Below, piece after piece: positions 1 through 9,113 of a stretch of 64,000 nt of DNA (its first letter is position 1; each line of letters begins with the position of its first letter). Under the pieces are notes generated by a model that worked only from the letters and a program-made list of their open reading frames with translations, was not told where the DNA came from and ran no database searches. The position numbers and the translations under genes are program-made. The stretch is from Actinomycetota bacterium (GTDB lineage: Bacteria > Actinomycetota > Actinomycetes > S36-B12 > UBA5976), in the NCBI GenBank assembly GCA_009698575.1, contig WLPX01000001.1:314924-378923 (forward strand), written 5' to 3'.

Positions 1-84
1 CAAAACATCCGATAATGCCCAGGCTTTTATACCCAATGCAATGTATCCAGAAATTAACCAAATTAACGAAACGGTAGCTTCCAC
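1..84 (-). CDS. Partial membrane protein, DUF2516-like (N-terminus only)
   Basis: A GTG at 84 (minus strand) opens 28 in-frame codons that run off the window edge. An AGGAAA purine stretch lies just upstream. The visible peptide is one hydrophobic helix (VSLIWLISGYIALGIKAWAL) followed by an AL-S-D-type end. This resembles the start of the small actinobacterial DUF2516 membrane family, which has a first helix ending in a K/W-A-L-x-D pattern. It lies just downstream of lhgO on the same strand, with 28 bases between them. The family call rests on a short stretch and is tentative. Confidence 0.4.
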   Translation of the reverse strand, partial: MEATVSLIWLISGYIALGIKAWALSDVL

Positions 85-112
85 GATTTTCCTATCTACA
101 ACTGTTTAAAGT

Positions 113-1306
113 CTAATCAAATTTTTGGCAGACATGATTCGCCATGGCCAAAGCGCTGGTCCAAGCAGGCGAAACTGCATTAAGTAAGTGTGTTGAGTTC
201 TCATCGCCGCGAACTACAAAATCCATTTCAAGTTTTTTGTTCTTGACGTCAAGGAGTTGAGCCCTAATGCCTGGACGCCCACGCTCGGTGAAGTCCTGGG
301 GATTTATACTCGGTACCAAGCTTTGTGCCTGCGACACTAGGTGTTTTTGTAAGTACTTAGGCATTTCAGCGCGAATCAATCCCAGAACATCATGATGTTT
401 ACTCGTCAAAAATTTGGGATAGATGCCAACTATGTTCATGATTTCTTTTGGGCTTAGGCCGCCAAATCCGGAATAACTCTCTCGAGAAAAAATCGGAATT
501 GCAGTTGGACCAATCTTGGCTCGGCCATCAACTGTGACAGTTATGTGAACTCCGAGGAATGGATTACGAACATCCGGCACTGGATATACATGACGCTGCA
601 ACGTACCAGGTGCCCAGTTGCCGTACCAATACAAACCTTTGAACGGCAGCATTTGATAGTCATCACAGAATCCAAATGGCTTTGCAATTTTGTCGGCGTA
701 TAGACCAGCCGTATTAACAATGTGACCGATTGAATAGTTACCAAGATTTGTAATGATGCGATTAGGTGCAGTCGAAGTAACACGTTGTCCTAGCTTTAAT
801 TGAGTTCCTTCTCTGACTACTTTGTCTGCTAGTGCTTGCGTGACTGCGAGTGGATTTGCAACTGCGGTATTTGGTGACCAAAGCGCAATCTGCTCAGTTC
901 GCGCTAGCGGCTCTAACTCTGCAAGCTGCTCGGTCGTAACAATTTCGGTAGTTACGCCGTTTGCATTTCCTCGACGATGCAATTCGTGCAAAGCCTGGAC
1001 TTCAGAGGCATTCTGGGCAACAACGACTTTGCCAGTTTCTTTGACTGCAATACCTTCACTGGCACAAAATTCACGTAGCAGTTGATTACCATCTCGCGTA
1101 AGCGCAGCCTTCAATGAATCTGGCGAGTAATAGAACCCGGCATGCAAAACTCCGCTGTTGCGACCACTTGCATGTTGCCCGACAGATGTTTCTTTATCAA
1201 AGACCGCAATCTTGGCATCAGGATGCAGCTCACGCAGGCGATTAGCCATTGCTAACCCAACAATGCCAGCTCCGATGACTCCGAAGTCAAAATTCTTAGC
1301 TGTCAT
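113..1306 (-). CDS. lhgO: L-2-hydroxyglutarate oxidase/dehydrogenase, FAD-dependent
   Basis: FAD enzyme of the DAO/glycine-oxidase fold that oxidises L-2-hydroxyglutarate to 2-oxoglutarate, a metabolite-repair or lysine/glutarate-catabolism step. The 397-residue product is the usual length. A Rossmann GAGIVG motif sits at residues 12-17, an acidic residue ends the second strand (VFDKE), and the family signature ASGRNSGVLHAG follows near residues 46-57. The C-terminal FAD-binding part (RGRPGIRAQL) is also present. It follows clpC with an 11 bp gap on the same strand, which suggests co-transcription. No electron-acceptor gene lies beside it. Other members of the same fold (glycerol-3-phosphate or malate:quinone-type enzymes) are less likely given the SGVLHAG signature. 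Confidence 0.85.
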   Translation of the reverse strand: MTAKNFDFGVIGAGIVGLAMANRLRELHPDAKIAVFDKETSVGQHASGRNSGVLHAGFYYSPDSLKAALTRDGNQLLREFCASEGIAVKETGKVVVAQNASEVQALHELHRRGNANGVTTEIVTTEQLAELEPLARTEQIALWSPNTAVANPLAVTQALADKVVREGTQLKLGQRVTSTAPNRIITNLGNYSIGHIVNTAGLYADKIAKPFGFCDDYQMLPFKGLYWYGNWAPGTLQRHVYPVPDVRNPFLGVHITVTVDGRAKIGPTAIPIFSRESYSGFGGLSPKEIMNIVGIYPKFLTSKHHDVLGLIRAEMPKYLQKHLVSQAQSLVPSINPQDFTERGRPGIRAQLLDVKNKKLEMDFVVRGDENSTHLLNAVSPAWTSALAMANHVCQKFD

Positions 1307-1317
1307 CAGCCAGTAAT

Positions 1318-3828
1318 CTACTCAGAAACTCCAGCAGTACCAGCTACTTCAATTTCGATATCAGATAGTTCACCTTTAAATTCACCACGCATGTTGAACT
1401 TGGCATCGTCGCCTTCGCCTTCAACATCCACAATGACGATTTCACCTGGCTTCAAATCACCAAAGAGCATCTTTTCGCTCATCGGATCTTCGATCTCGCG
1501 CTGAATAGTGCGACGAAGTGGACGGGCGCCAAGTACTGGATCGTAACCGCGCTTTGCCAGCAATGCCTTGGCAGCGGTAGTTAGCTCGATTGCCATGTCC
1601 TTGTCCTTGAGACGCGAATCCAATTTCGCAATCATCAGGTCGACGATCTCGACGATTTCGTCTTCACTTAACTGGTGGAACACGATGATGTCATCAATGC
1701 GGTTTAGGAATTCAGGTCGGAAGTGAGTCTTTAGCTCATCGTTGACCTTGGCCTTCATCCGATCGTAAGAAGTTGCCGTGTCATTACCATCAGCAAATCC
1801 CAGGCTTACACCCTTGGCAATGTCACGAGTACCCAGGTTAGTAGTCATGATGATTACGGTGTTTTTGAAGTCAACGACGCGACCCTGAGCATCTGTTAGG
1901 CGACCATCTTCCAAAATCTGTAACAATGAGTTAAAGATATCCGGATGCGCCTTTTCAACTTCGTCAAACAAGACAACGCTAAATGGCTTGCGTCTTACCT
2001 TCTCAGTAAGTTGGCCACCTTCTTCGTAACCAACAAATCCTGGAGGTGAACCAAATAGTCGTGAAACGGTGTGCTTCTCGGAGTACTCAGACATATCTAA
2101 CTGGATCAATGAATCTTCATCACCGAATAAGAACTCGGCAAGCGTCTTGGAAAGTTCAGTCTTACCAACACCGGATGGGCCAGCGAAAATAAATGAACCA
2201 CCTGGGCGCTTTGGATCCTTTAGGCCCGCTCGCGTACGACGAATAGCTTGTGACAATGCCTTGATCGCTTGCTCTTGGCCAATAACACGCTTATGAAGTT
2301 CACCTTCCATGTGAAGAAGTCGTTGCGACTCTTCTTCAGTCAGCTTGAATACTGGGATGCCGGTTGATGCAGCCAAAACTTCAGCGATTAATTCTTCATC
2401 GACTGTGGCAACCACATCCATATCGCCGTCTTTCCATTCCTTTTCGCGTGTTGCGCGCGCGGCGATCAAATTCTTTTCATCATCGCGAAGTGAAGCTGCC
2501 CGTTCAAAGTCTTGGCCATCAATAGCCGATTCCTTCTCGAGGCGTACGGCAGCAATCTTGTCGTCAATTTCGCGCAAGTCTGGTGGCGCAGTCATGCGGC
2601 GAATGCGCAAGCGCGCGCCGGCTTCATCGATCAAGTCGATGGCCTTGTCTGGCAGGAACCGGTCACTGATGTAACGGTCAGCCATAGTCGCGGCACCAAC
2701 CAATGCGGCATCGGTAATGGTGACGCGGTGATGGTTTTCGTATCGATCCCGCAGGCCTTTAAGAATTTCGATAGTCTGCGCGATTGTTGGTTCGTTTACC
2801 TGGATTGGCTGGAAACGACGCTCAAGTGCGGCATCCTTTTCGATGTACTTACGGTACTCGTCCAAAGTTGTCGCTCCGATAGTTTGCAGTTCGCCGCGTG
2901 CCAACATTGGCTTCAAAATACTGGCTGCATCAATTGCGCCTTCTGCGGCGCCAGCGCCAACCAAAGTGTGCATTTCATCAATGAAGATAATGATGTCGCC
3001 ACGAGTTTTGATTTCTTTCAAAACTTTCTTGAGGCGTTCTTCGAAATCACCACGGTAACGCGATCCAGCGACAAGCGCGCCAAGATCAAGCGAATAAATC
3101 TGCTTGTCTTTCAGAGTTTCTGGAACTTCACCCTTAACAACATTTTGTGCCAGACCTTCAACAACCGCAGTTTTACCTACGCCTGGTTCACCAATAAGAA
3201 CGGGATTGTTTTTGGTACGGCGCGAAAGTACTTGCATCACTCGTTCAATTTCTTTAACGCGACCAATAACTGGATCGAGCTGACCTTCGCGTGCTGCTTG
3301 CGTTAAGTTGCGACCAAATTGATCAAGCACCAACGAAGTAGATGGTGTTCCTTCGGCTGGACCGGAACCTTGTTGCTGTGGTTCTTTTCCTTGGTAACCG
3401 GAAAGCAATTGAATTACTTGCTGGCGCACTCGGTTTAAATCGGCTCCGAGCTTTACCAATACCTGCGCAGCTACGCCTTCGCCTTCGCGAATCAATCCAA
3501 GCAAGATGTGTTCAGTTCCGATGTAGTTGTGTCCTAGTTGCAAAGCTTCACGCAAAGAAAGTTCAAGAACTTTCTTTGCCCGTGGTGTGAATGGGATATG
3601 ACCGGATGGCGCTTGCTGACCTTGACCAATAATTTCTTCAACTTGAGCGCGAACTGCTTCAAGTGAGATGTCCATACTTTCTAGAGCCTTGGCAGCTACG
3701 CCTTCTCCTTCATGGATTAGGCCTAGGAGGATGTGTTCAGTTCCGATGTAGTTGTGATTAAGCATTCTTGCCTCTTCTTGGGCAAGCACCACAACGCGAC
3801 GAGCTCGGTCGGTGAATCTCTCGAACAT
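1318..3828 (-). CDS. clpC: ATP-dependent Clp protease ATPase subunit ClpC
   Basis: Hsp100 unfoldase that feeds substrates to ClpP in the cytoplasm. At 836 residues it is full length. Two Clp_N repeats fill about residues 1-145 ([12 protein letters not shown] appears twice). The first AAA+ domain has Walker A GEPGVGKT at 213-220. A UVR-like middle segment follows, and the second AAA+ domain has GPSGVGKTE and a C-terminal ClpB-type small domain. The ATG at 3828 is preferred over an in-frame TTG two codons upstream because GAGGAG lies 6-7 bases before it. A perfect 14 bp hairpin lies between this gene and bldC. A weak match to a ClgR-type box upstream was judged unconvincing. Confidence 0.97.
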   Translation of the reverse strand: MFERFTDRARRVVVLAQEEARMLNHNYIGTEHILLGLIHEGEGVAAKALESMDISLEAVRAQVEEIIGQGQQAPSGHIPFTPRAKKVLELSLREALQLGHNYIGTEHILLGLIREGEGVAAQVLVKLGADLNRVRQQVIQLLSGYQGKEPQQQGSGPAEGTPSTSLVLDQFGRNLTQAAREGQLDPVIGRVKEIERVMQVLSRRTKNNPVLIGEPGVGKTAVVEGLAQNVVKGEVPETLKDKQIYSLDLGALVAGSRYRGDFEERLKKVLKEIKTRGDIIIFIDEMHTLVGAGAAEGAIDAASILKPMLARGELQTIGATTLDEYRKYIEKDAALERRFQPIQVNEPTIAQTIEILKGLRDRYENHHRVTITDAALVGAATMADRYISDRFLPDKAIDLIDEAGARLRIRRMTAPPDLREIDDKIAAVRLEKESAIDGQDFERAASLRDDEKNLIAARATREKEWKDGDMDVVATVDEELIAEVLAASTGIPVFKLTEEESQRLLHMEGELHKRVIGQEQAIKALSQAIRRTRAGLKDPKRPGGSFIFAGPSGVGKTELSKTLAEFLFGDEDSLIQLDMSEYSEKHTVSRLFGSPPGFVGYEEGGQLTEKVRRKPFSVVLFDEVEKAHPDIFNSLLQILEDGRLTDAQGRVVDFKNTVIIMTTNLGTRDIAKGVSLGFADGNDTATSYDRMKAKVNDELKTHFRPEFLNRIDDIIVFHQLSEDEIVEIVDLMIAKLDSRLKDKDMAIELTTAAKALLAKRGYDPVLGARPLRRTIQREIEDPMSEKMLFGDLKPGEIVIVDVEGEGDDAKFNMRGEFKGELSDIEIEVAGTAGVSE

Positions 3829-3980
3829 ATGCAACTCCTCTGACTTTTAGGCCTTAGGTCAATGCTAGAGCCACCACGTGACACTGCATCCGCAAACATA
3901 TGAAACAGCGAATAATTTGCAGGTACGCGAGCAAACAAGGGCGAATTTTGTGGGTTTTTTAGTATCTGCCGGTAGCGAAC

Positions 3981-4012
3981 AATGACCCCTTGACGCATGT
4001 CAAGGGGTCATT
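3981..4012. other. Perfect 14-bp inverted repeat between bldC and clpC
   Basis: AATGACCCCTTGAC, a GCAT loop, then the exact reverse complement. It begins about 30 bases beyond the bldC stop and lies about 150 bases before the clpC start. No T-run follows on either strand, so it is not a textbook intrinsic terminator. It could be a factor-dependent terminator, an RNA-stability element or an operator. Confidence 0.6.
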
Positions 4013-4040
4013 GCCAAAGAGTGATACTTGGATCCAAATT

Positions 4041-4235
4041 TTAATTGTTTCGGACTGAAGTTAATTCTTCAAGCAACGTGAGTACTTCGGTTTCCTGGAA
4101 TCGACGATGGCCCCCAAGAGTGCGGATTACAGTTAGCTTTCCGCTTTCCGCCCACCTGATCACAGTCTTTGGATCAACGCGAAAGAGTTTTGCCACTTCC
4201 GAGGGACTCATAAGTACTTGATCGAAATAATCCAT
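4041..4235 (-). CDS. bldC: BldC-like MerR-type HTH DNA-binding protein
   Basis: Small DNA-binding protein of 64 residues, the length of BldC. It is essentially one winged MerR-type HTH: SPSEVAKLFRVDPKTVIRWAESGKL followed by the wing TLGGHRRF. BldC proteins bind AT-rich direct repeats head-to-tail and control developmental or stationary-phase genes in actinobacteria. Non-sporulating lineages keep the gene, with unknown targets. ATG 4235 is chosen over the in-frame GTG at 4247 because GGAAAG, about 6 bases upstream of the ATG, overlaps that GTG. The gene lies between argA and clpC. The lsr2 gene often found in this neighbourhood is absent here. Repeated GTAAAGA heptamers lie upstream. Confidence 0.85.
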   Translation of the reverse strand: MDYFDQVLMSPSEVAKLFRVDPKTVIRWAESGKLTVIRTLGGHRRFQETEVLTLLEELTSVRNN

Positions 4236-4390
4236 TGTGCTTTCCACTGCTTCCTAACTTCCTATTGAACGCCTGTTAAATACCTACGAGCGAACTAAGG
4301 CATTAAGTCGGCTAATCGGAGTAAAGCAGACAATGTGGGTGGAAATCGAGCGACAAAATAGACATAACGTTGCTTTATCCCAAAGATTTA

Positions 4391-4426
4391 GTAAAGAATA
4401 AAATGTTAGTAAAGAGACGGTAAAGA
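4391..4426. promoter_or_regulatory. Three GTAAAGA direct repeats upstream of bldC
   Basis: GTAAAGA occurs at 4391, 4409 and 4420 within the AT-rich 236 bp gap between argA and bldC, 155-190 bp upstream of the bldC start. BldC family members recognise AT-rich direct repeats, so an autoregulatory site is possible. The rest of the gap (4248-4483) holds an 8 bp inverted repeat TTGTTTAT/ATAAACAA (4451-4480) just after the argA stop, and no ORF I would support. Confidence 0.3.
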
Positions 4427-4483
4427 AAATTTTTGAGCAATTTACAATATTTGTTTATTTGTAACGTTTCTTATAAACAACGG

Positions 4484-4984
4484 TTAAAGCACCTTAATCA
4501 TTCGGGTATTTCCCAAAGTATTCGGCTTTACGTGCTCCAGATCAAGGAACTCAGCCACACCCTGATCGCCAGAGAGCAACATCTCGGCGTAAGTAGTCGC
4601 ATCAACTGGTGACTCTTGAATTGGTGCAAAACCATGACCAGTAAAAAACTTAGTTTCAAATGTAAGGCAAAACAATTTAGTTAGGCCTAGTACTTTTGCC
4701 CGATCAGTTAATGCGGCCAAAATCTGCGAGCCAATTCCTTGGCCTTTGCAGCTCGGATCAACTGCAACAGTTCGAATCTCTCCTAAGTCATGCCACATCA
4801 CATGTAATGCGCCACAACCAACAACTTTGCCGTCTTGTTCCGCGACATAAAATTCCTGGACATCTTCATAAAGCGTTACGGTGTTTTTACGAAGCAATCT
4901 CGGACCATCGCCAGCGTAGTTTTCAACTAAGTCGCGAACTGCTAATACATCAGACGTCCGAGCCGGACGCACTACAAGAGTCAT
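4484..4984 (-). CDS. argA: Short-form amino-acid N-acetyltransferase (GNAT, NAGS type)
   Basis: GNAT-fold acetyltransferase of 166 residues. It matches the stand-alone short N-acetylglutamate synthases of actinobacteria (Rv2747 type), which acetylate glutamate with acetyl-CoA to start arginine synthesis. The acetyl-CoA loop is visible as VDPSCKGQGIGSQI near residues 76-89, a Q/R-x-x-G-x-G/A variant. The C-terminal LTFETKFFTGHGFAP segment is typical of the NAGS subgroup. It lies 2 bases downstream of lysS, indicating one transcript. A generic GNAT of other specificity cannot be excluded from sequence alone. Confidence 0.75.
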   Translation of the reverse strand: MTLVVRPARTSDVLAVRDLVENYAGDGPRLLRKNTVTLYEDVQEFYVAEQDGKVVGCGALHVMWHDLGEIRTVAVDPSCKGQGIGSQILAALTDRAKVLGLTKLFCLTFETKFFTGHGFAPIQESPVDATTYAEMLLSGDQGVAEFLDLEHVKPNTLGNTRMIKVL

Positions 4985-4986
4985 TA

Positions 4987-6495
4987 CTACTCCGGCTTTA
5001 CAAGCGGGAACAGAATAGTTTCGCGAATATTTAAACCAGTTAATGTCATAAGTAGTCGATCGACACCCATGCCAACTCCACCACTTGGTGGCATGCCGTA
5101 CTCCAAAGCGCGTAGGAAGTCTTCGTCAAGTTGCATAGCTTCAGCATCGCCACCAGCTTTAAGTGAAGATTGCTCAATTAGGCGCTCACGTTGAATCACT
5201 GGATCAACTAGTTCGGAGTATCCGGTTCCAGCTTCGTAGCCATCTATATAAAGATCCCACTTCTCAGCAGTTCCCTTGAATGTTCGGTGTTCTCTAACAA
5301 GTGGCGAAGTGTCAACGGGATAGTCCATAACAAACGTTGGTCGCTTCAATGCATCTACTACGTAGTGTTCTAACAATTCTTCAACAAGTTTTCCGTGAAT
5401 TGCCTTTGGATCATGAGTGATGCCGGCATCAGCACATAGTTTTCGCAGCGTTTCAATCGGAGTTTCTGGCGTGATTTCCTGGCCGATCGCTTTACTCACC
5501 GAAGGGAAAACTGAAATCTGATCCCACTCGCCAGAAAGATCGCGCGTTCCACCCTCAACAAGTTCAAAATTCAATGTGCCATGCACCGAAAGCGCGGCTT
5601 CTTGAATCAACTCACGGGTCAAAGTAGCCATGTCGTTGTAATCTGCGTAAGCCTGGTAATACTCCAGCATTGCAAATTCAGGCGAATGTGTGGAATCTGC
5701 ACCTTCATTACGGAAGTTGCGATTTATTTCGAAAACACGTTCGATGCCACCGACTACACAGCGCTTCAAGAAAAGCTCTGGGGCAATGCGCAGGAACAAT
5801 TCCATATCAAAGGCATTCGATGACGTAACGAAAGGACGTGCTGCTGCTCCGCCATGCATGGTCTGCAACATAGGCGTTTCGACTTCGATGTAATCTCGCT
5901 TGGCAAAACTGGCTCGCAAACTTGCTAATGTTGCCGGACGCAGGCGGGCTACGGTTCGTGCTGTGTCGCGCATAATCAAATCTGCATAACGCTGGCGAAC
6001 TCGAGTCTCTTCGCTTAGTGGCTTATGTGGATTTGGAAGTGGCCGAAGCGCTTTTGCTGCCATATGCCAAGAATCTGTCATGACTGAGAGTTCGCCACGC
6101 TTGCTGCTAATGACTTCACCTACAACAGCCACCACATCACCAATGTCTACAAGCGCTTTCCAGGAATCTAGTTTTTCTTCGCCGAGGCGATCAAAAGAAA
6201 GCATCGCCTGGATAGTTTCGCCGGTTCCCGCTTGTAATTGTGCGAAGCAAAGTTTTCCAGTATTGCGCATGAACATAATGCGTCCCGCAATGCCTACGGT
6301 TTCGCCACTTTCTTGTTCTGCAACTAAGTGGGCGTACTTGTCACGTACCGCTGGAATCGTGGTGGTTACTGGGACACGGACTGGATAAGCCTCTGCGCCA
6401 CTAGCGAGAATTGCAGCTCGCTTTTCGTGCCGAACCTGCATTTGTTCAGGTAAGTCATCGACTTCCTCAGCTGCTGGATTCTGATCAGTGGTCAT
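4987..6495 (-). CDS. lysS: Lysyl-tRNA synthetase, class II
   Basis: Charges tRNA-Lys with lysine in the cytoplasm. The product is 502 residues, the normal class II length. An N-terminal OB-fold anticodon-binding domain spans about residues 55-150 (VGIAGRIMFMRNTGKLCFAQL). Class II motif 2 is FRNEGADSTHSPEF and motif 3 is GVGMGVDRLLMTL at the C-terminus. The ATG at 6495 gives the standard acidic N-terminus. It lies 18 bases downstream of coaX on the same strand, matching the panC-coaX-lysS order seen in many actinobacteria. Confidence 0.98.
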   Translation of the reverse strand: MTTDQNPAAEEVDDLPEQMQVRHEKRAAILASGAEAYPVRVPVTTTIPAVRDKYAHLVAEQESGETVGIAGRIMFMRNTGKLCFAQLQAGTGETIQAMLSFDRLGEEKLDSWKALVDIGDVVAVVGEVISSKRGELSVMTDSWHMAAKALRPLPNPHKPLSEETRVRQRYADLIMRDTARTVARLRPATLASLRASFAKRDYIEVETPMLQTMHGGAAARPFVTSSNAFDMELFLRIAPELFLKRCVVGGIERVFEINRNFRNEGADSTHSPEFAMLEYYQAYADYNDMATLTRELIQEAALSVHGTLNFELVEGGTRDLSGEWDQISVFPSVSKAIGQEITPETPIETLRKLCADAGITHDPKAIHGKLVEELLEHYVVDALKRPTFVMDYPVDTSPLVREHRTFKGTAEKWDLYIDGYEAGTGYSELVDPVIQRERLIEQSSLKAGGDAEAMQLDEDFLRALEYGMPPSGGVGMGVDRLLMTLTGLNIRETILFPLVKPE

Positions 6496-6513
6496 TTACC
6501 AAGATTATCGGTA

Positions 6514-7272
6514 CTAAGCGTTGCGCTCGTACATCAGTCGCAATCCGATCAATGTCAGATCTGGCTCGTGGTGTGTAATGGTTTCTGACTCGGGAACGAC
6601 AATGCCAGCCAATCCGCCAGTGGCAATTACTGCTTTAACGGAAGTGCCCAGTTCCTCAACAATTCGGTCAACTAGACCATCAACTTGACCCGCAAAGCCA
6701 TAGATCGCACCGGATTGCAGAGCCTCTACAGTGTTTTTGCCAATCACATTTCGTGGTGCCACCAATTCAACTTTTCGCAATTGAGCCGCTCGGTTGGCAA
6801 GTGCATCGATTGATATTTCAATTCCAGGTGCAAGTGCTCCACCAAGGAATTCACCTTTGTCCGAAATCACATCCAGATTCGTGGAAGTACCAAAATCCAC
6901 CACAATCGCAGGCCCGCCATACAGCGTGAAAGCTGCTAACGAATTTACGATTCGATCTGCGCCGACTTCCTTTGGGTTATCAGTTAATACGGGAACGCCA
7001 GTTTTGATTCCTGGCTCGACTATTACCTGCGGAACATCTTGGTAGTAGTTCTTTAACATAGTTCGCATTTCCCGAAGCACTGCAGGGACCGTTGAGCAAA
7101 GCGCAATTCCGGTAACTTCTGGAGCATCGCTAAGTATCGCTTTAAACTTCAACGCCAGTTCATCTGCGGTTTCTCGGCTGTCAGTCTTAGTTCGCCACGA
7201 AGAAATTAATTCTTCGCCTGAAAATAAACCTAAAACAGTATTGGTATTACCAACATCAATTGCTAATAACAT
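6514..7272 (-). CDS. coaX: Type III pantothenate kinase
   Basis: Phosphorylates pantothenate in the first step of CoA synthesis. The ASKHA-fold product is 252 residues. The N-terminal phosphate loop is LLAIDVGNTNTVLGLF, the conserved Asp segment is GADRIVNSLAAF, and the phosphate-2 loop is VVDFGTSTN. The family is ATP-dependent, is activated by monovalent cations and is not feedback-inhibited by CoA. It lies 7 bases downstream of panC, so pantothenate synthesis and use are adjacent. No panD is found between them. Confidence 0.95.
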   Translation of the reverse strand: MLLAIDVGNTNTVLGLFSGEELISSWRTKTDSRETADELALKFKAILSDAPEVTGIALCSTVPAVLREMRTMLKNYYQDVPQVIVEPGIKTGVPVLTDNPKEVGADRIVNSLAAFTLYGGPAIVVDFGTSTNLDVISDKGEFLGGALAPGIEISIDALANRAAQLRKVELVAPRNVIGKNTVEALQSGAIYGFAGQVDGLVDRIVEELGTSVKAVIATGGLAGIVVPESETITHHEPDLTLIGLRLMYERNA

Positions 7273-7279
7273 GACTCTC

Positions 7280-8131
7280 CTACTTTGCTATTTCTAAATT
7301 GTCGATTAGGCGAATGTCTTCAATGACTACCGCGATAAATATTCGAGCATTTGCTGGAACTGGTGGAGAAATTAAATCTGAAGCCCTGATTTCTAGATAC
7401 TCAATTGAAGCAATTCCTTGGCCAAGCAAATACTCTCGGCCAACTTGTTCGCATTCACGCGCACTTTCACCAGAAGTGAATGCTTGAGACATTAATTCCA
7501 TGACAACTGGAATATGTTGCGCTAATTCAAGACCCGAGCTACTTAACCTACGATTTCTACTCGACAACGCCAATCCTGATTCATCGCGAACCGTGGGTAC
7601 TCCGAATATTTCTATCGGCATTGCAAGTTCAGTCACCATTTCCTTGACAAGGGCTAACTGTTGAAAATCTTTCTCGCCAAAGAATGAATAGTCTGCATCG
7701 AGAATTTCAAAAAGTCGATGAACTACAGTAAGCATTCCGCGAAAGTGGCCAGGACGGGCGTTACCTTCCAAAATCTCACCGAGAGCGCCGGGCTCCATGG
7801 GTGGATTAACTTTTAATCCGGCTGGATAAATTTGCCCAACATCAGGAACAAAAACGGCATCAGCCCCAGCAGCTTTCAGTAAAGCTAAATCCGCATCCAA
7901 AGATCTTGGGTATTGATCTAGGTCAGATGCACTATTAAATTGCGTTGGGTTTACAAAAATTGTGGCAATAACTCGCGTACCAGGTGGGGTATTAGCTTTT
8001 GCATGAGTAATCAATTCAGCATGCCCGCGGTGTAAAGCTCCCATGGTTAATACGGCAGCAACTGGAGTGGCCTCGCTATTGTTCCAGCTCTGGACGTCAC
8101 CGACTGTAGTTAGCAATTTCAAGGAACTCAT
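7280..8131 (-). CDS. panC: Pantothenate synthetase
   Basis: Condenses pantoate and beta-alanine with ATP, through a pantoyl-adenylate intermediate, to make pantothenate. The 283-residue product has the HIGH-like MGALHRGH motif near residue 31, the pantoate-binding FVNPTQFN, FGEKDFQQL, and the KMSKS-equivalent ALSSRNRRL. The start ATG overlaps the stop of the upstream DUF2520 gene by 4 bases, indicating translational coupling. coaX follows directly. Confidence 0.97.
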   Translation of the reverse strand: MSSLKLLTTVGDVQSWNNSEATPVAAVLTMGALHRGHAELITHAKANTPPGTRVIATIFVNPTQFNSASDLDQYPRSLDADLALLKAAGADAVFVPDVGQIYPAGLKVNPPMEPGALGEILEGNARPGHFRGMLTVVHRLFEILDADYSFFGEKDFQQLALVKEMVTELAMPIEIFGVPTVRDESGLALSSRNRRLSSSGLELAQHIPVVMELMSQAFTSGESARECEQVGREYLLGQGIASIEYLEIRASDLISPPVPANARIFIAVVIEDIRLIDNLEIAK

Positions 8132-9030
8132 AATTCGCCGGCCAAAATCGCAAGTAGATCTTGAGCTGCATGCGGCGACAAAGTTCCTGCCGCTAGCGCT
8201 CGCACTGCCGTGAGCCGAGCCATACTGCGATACGCCTGACTTACTGCTGGATCGAAATCAGATAGCACTCGAAGGTGTTCTTTCACGGTGCCCGCATCGC
8301 CGCGAGCAACCGGTCCAGTCAAAGCTGCATCACCATTTCGTAAGGCGTTGTCTAACGATGCATTAAACAGTGGCGCGATTAAACTTTCCGGATTTTCAAT
8401 CCCAGCATTATTGAGTAATTCAGAAGTTTGATTCACCAAGGTCATGGTGTTATTTGCGCCAAAAGTTAGCGCTGCGTGATACAAGGCTCGACTGGCTTCG
8501 GGAATCCAAACTGGCTCGCCACCAATTTCAACCACTAAAGTTTCGGCAACTGGTCGCAAAGTTTCATGGGTCGTGATTCCGAACGGACACGCAGAAAGGC
8601 GATTCAAGTCAATACTGGTTCCAGTAAATGTCATTACTGGATGAAGAGCTAAGGGTAGACAGCCCTGTTCAGTTAATGGGCTCAACACTTCAATTCCATA
8701 TCGACCTGAAGCATGCATTACGAATGTTCCGGGACTTATGGCATTAGTTGCCGCCAAGCCAGTAACAACTTGGGAAAGAACATCATCAGGAACAGTAAGC
8801 AAAACTAGATCGCGATCTTTTACTGCAACATCGATAGTGGTGATGGGAACACCTGGCAATAGCGATTCAGCGCGCAATTTAGAAATATCACTGACTGCAG
8901 TACAAGCTAAAACGTTATGGCCAGCCCGTCTCAGGGCAGCACCTATCACGGAACCGGCTTTACCAGTTCCTACTACGCCAACGTCTAGGCGTGGAGGTTT
9001 TTCGGTCCAAGGCTTATCGCTCTCGGCCAT
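8128..9030 (-). CDS. Rossmann-like protein with DUF2520 domain
   Basis: An NAD(P)-type Rossmann domain with VGVVGTGKAGSVIGAAL lies near the N-terminus. A helical DUF2520 domain resembling the C-terminal half of ketopantoate reductase and 6-phosphogluconate dehydrogenase families follows. Coupling to panC (4 bp overlap) makes a pantoate-related dehydrogenase role plausible, but the true substrate is not known for this family. Start: ATG 9030 gives MAESDKPW; an in-frame GTG at 9042 is the alternative and neither has a strong ribosome site. It diverges from the NuoD-like gene across about 80 bases. Confidence 0.8.
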   Translation of the reverse strand: MAESDKPWTEKPPRLDVGVVGTGKAGSVIGAALRRAGHNVLACTAVSDISKLRAESLLPGVPITTIDVAVKDRDLVLLTVPDDVLSQVVTGLAATNAISPGTFVMHASGRYGIEVLSPLTEQGCLPLALHPVMTFTGTSIDLNRLSACPFGITTHETLRPVAETLVVEIGGEPVWIPEASRALYHAALTFGANNTMTLVNQTSELLNNAGIENPESLIAPLFNASLDNALRNGDAALTGPVARGDAGTVKEHLRVLSDFDPAVSQAYRSMARLTAVRALAAGTLSPHAAQDLLAILAGEL

Positions 9031-9113
9031 TGTGTTGACCACGTAACCAGCCTAGTAGGAATCCCGCAGACAAGCGATCGCTTTATTTTCGCGGGTATGA
9101 CACGATAAGTCCC

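Noticed and set aside
2512-3306. Long plus-strand ORF (264 codons) inside clpC
   Set aside because: Antisense to conserved AAA+ coding sequence with no recognisable product; a codon-bias shadow.
3829-3980. ClgR-type box upstream of clpC
   Set aside because: The best match (TTCGCTACCGGCAG) differs at several key positions from the CGC-N-GCG consensus.
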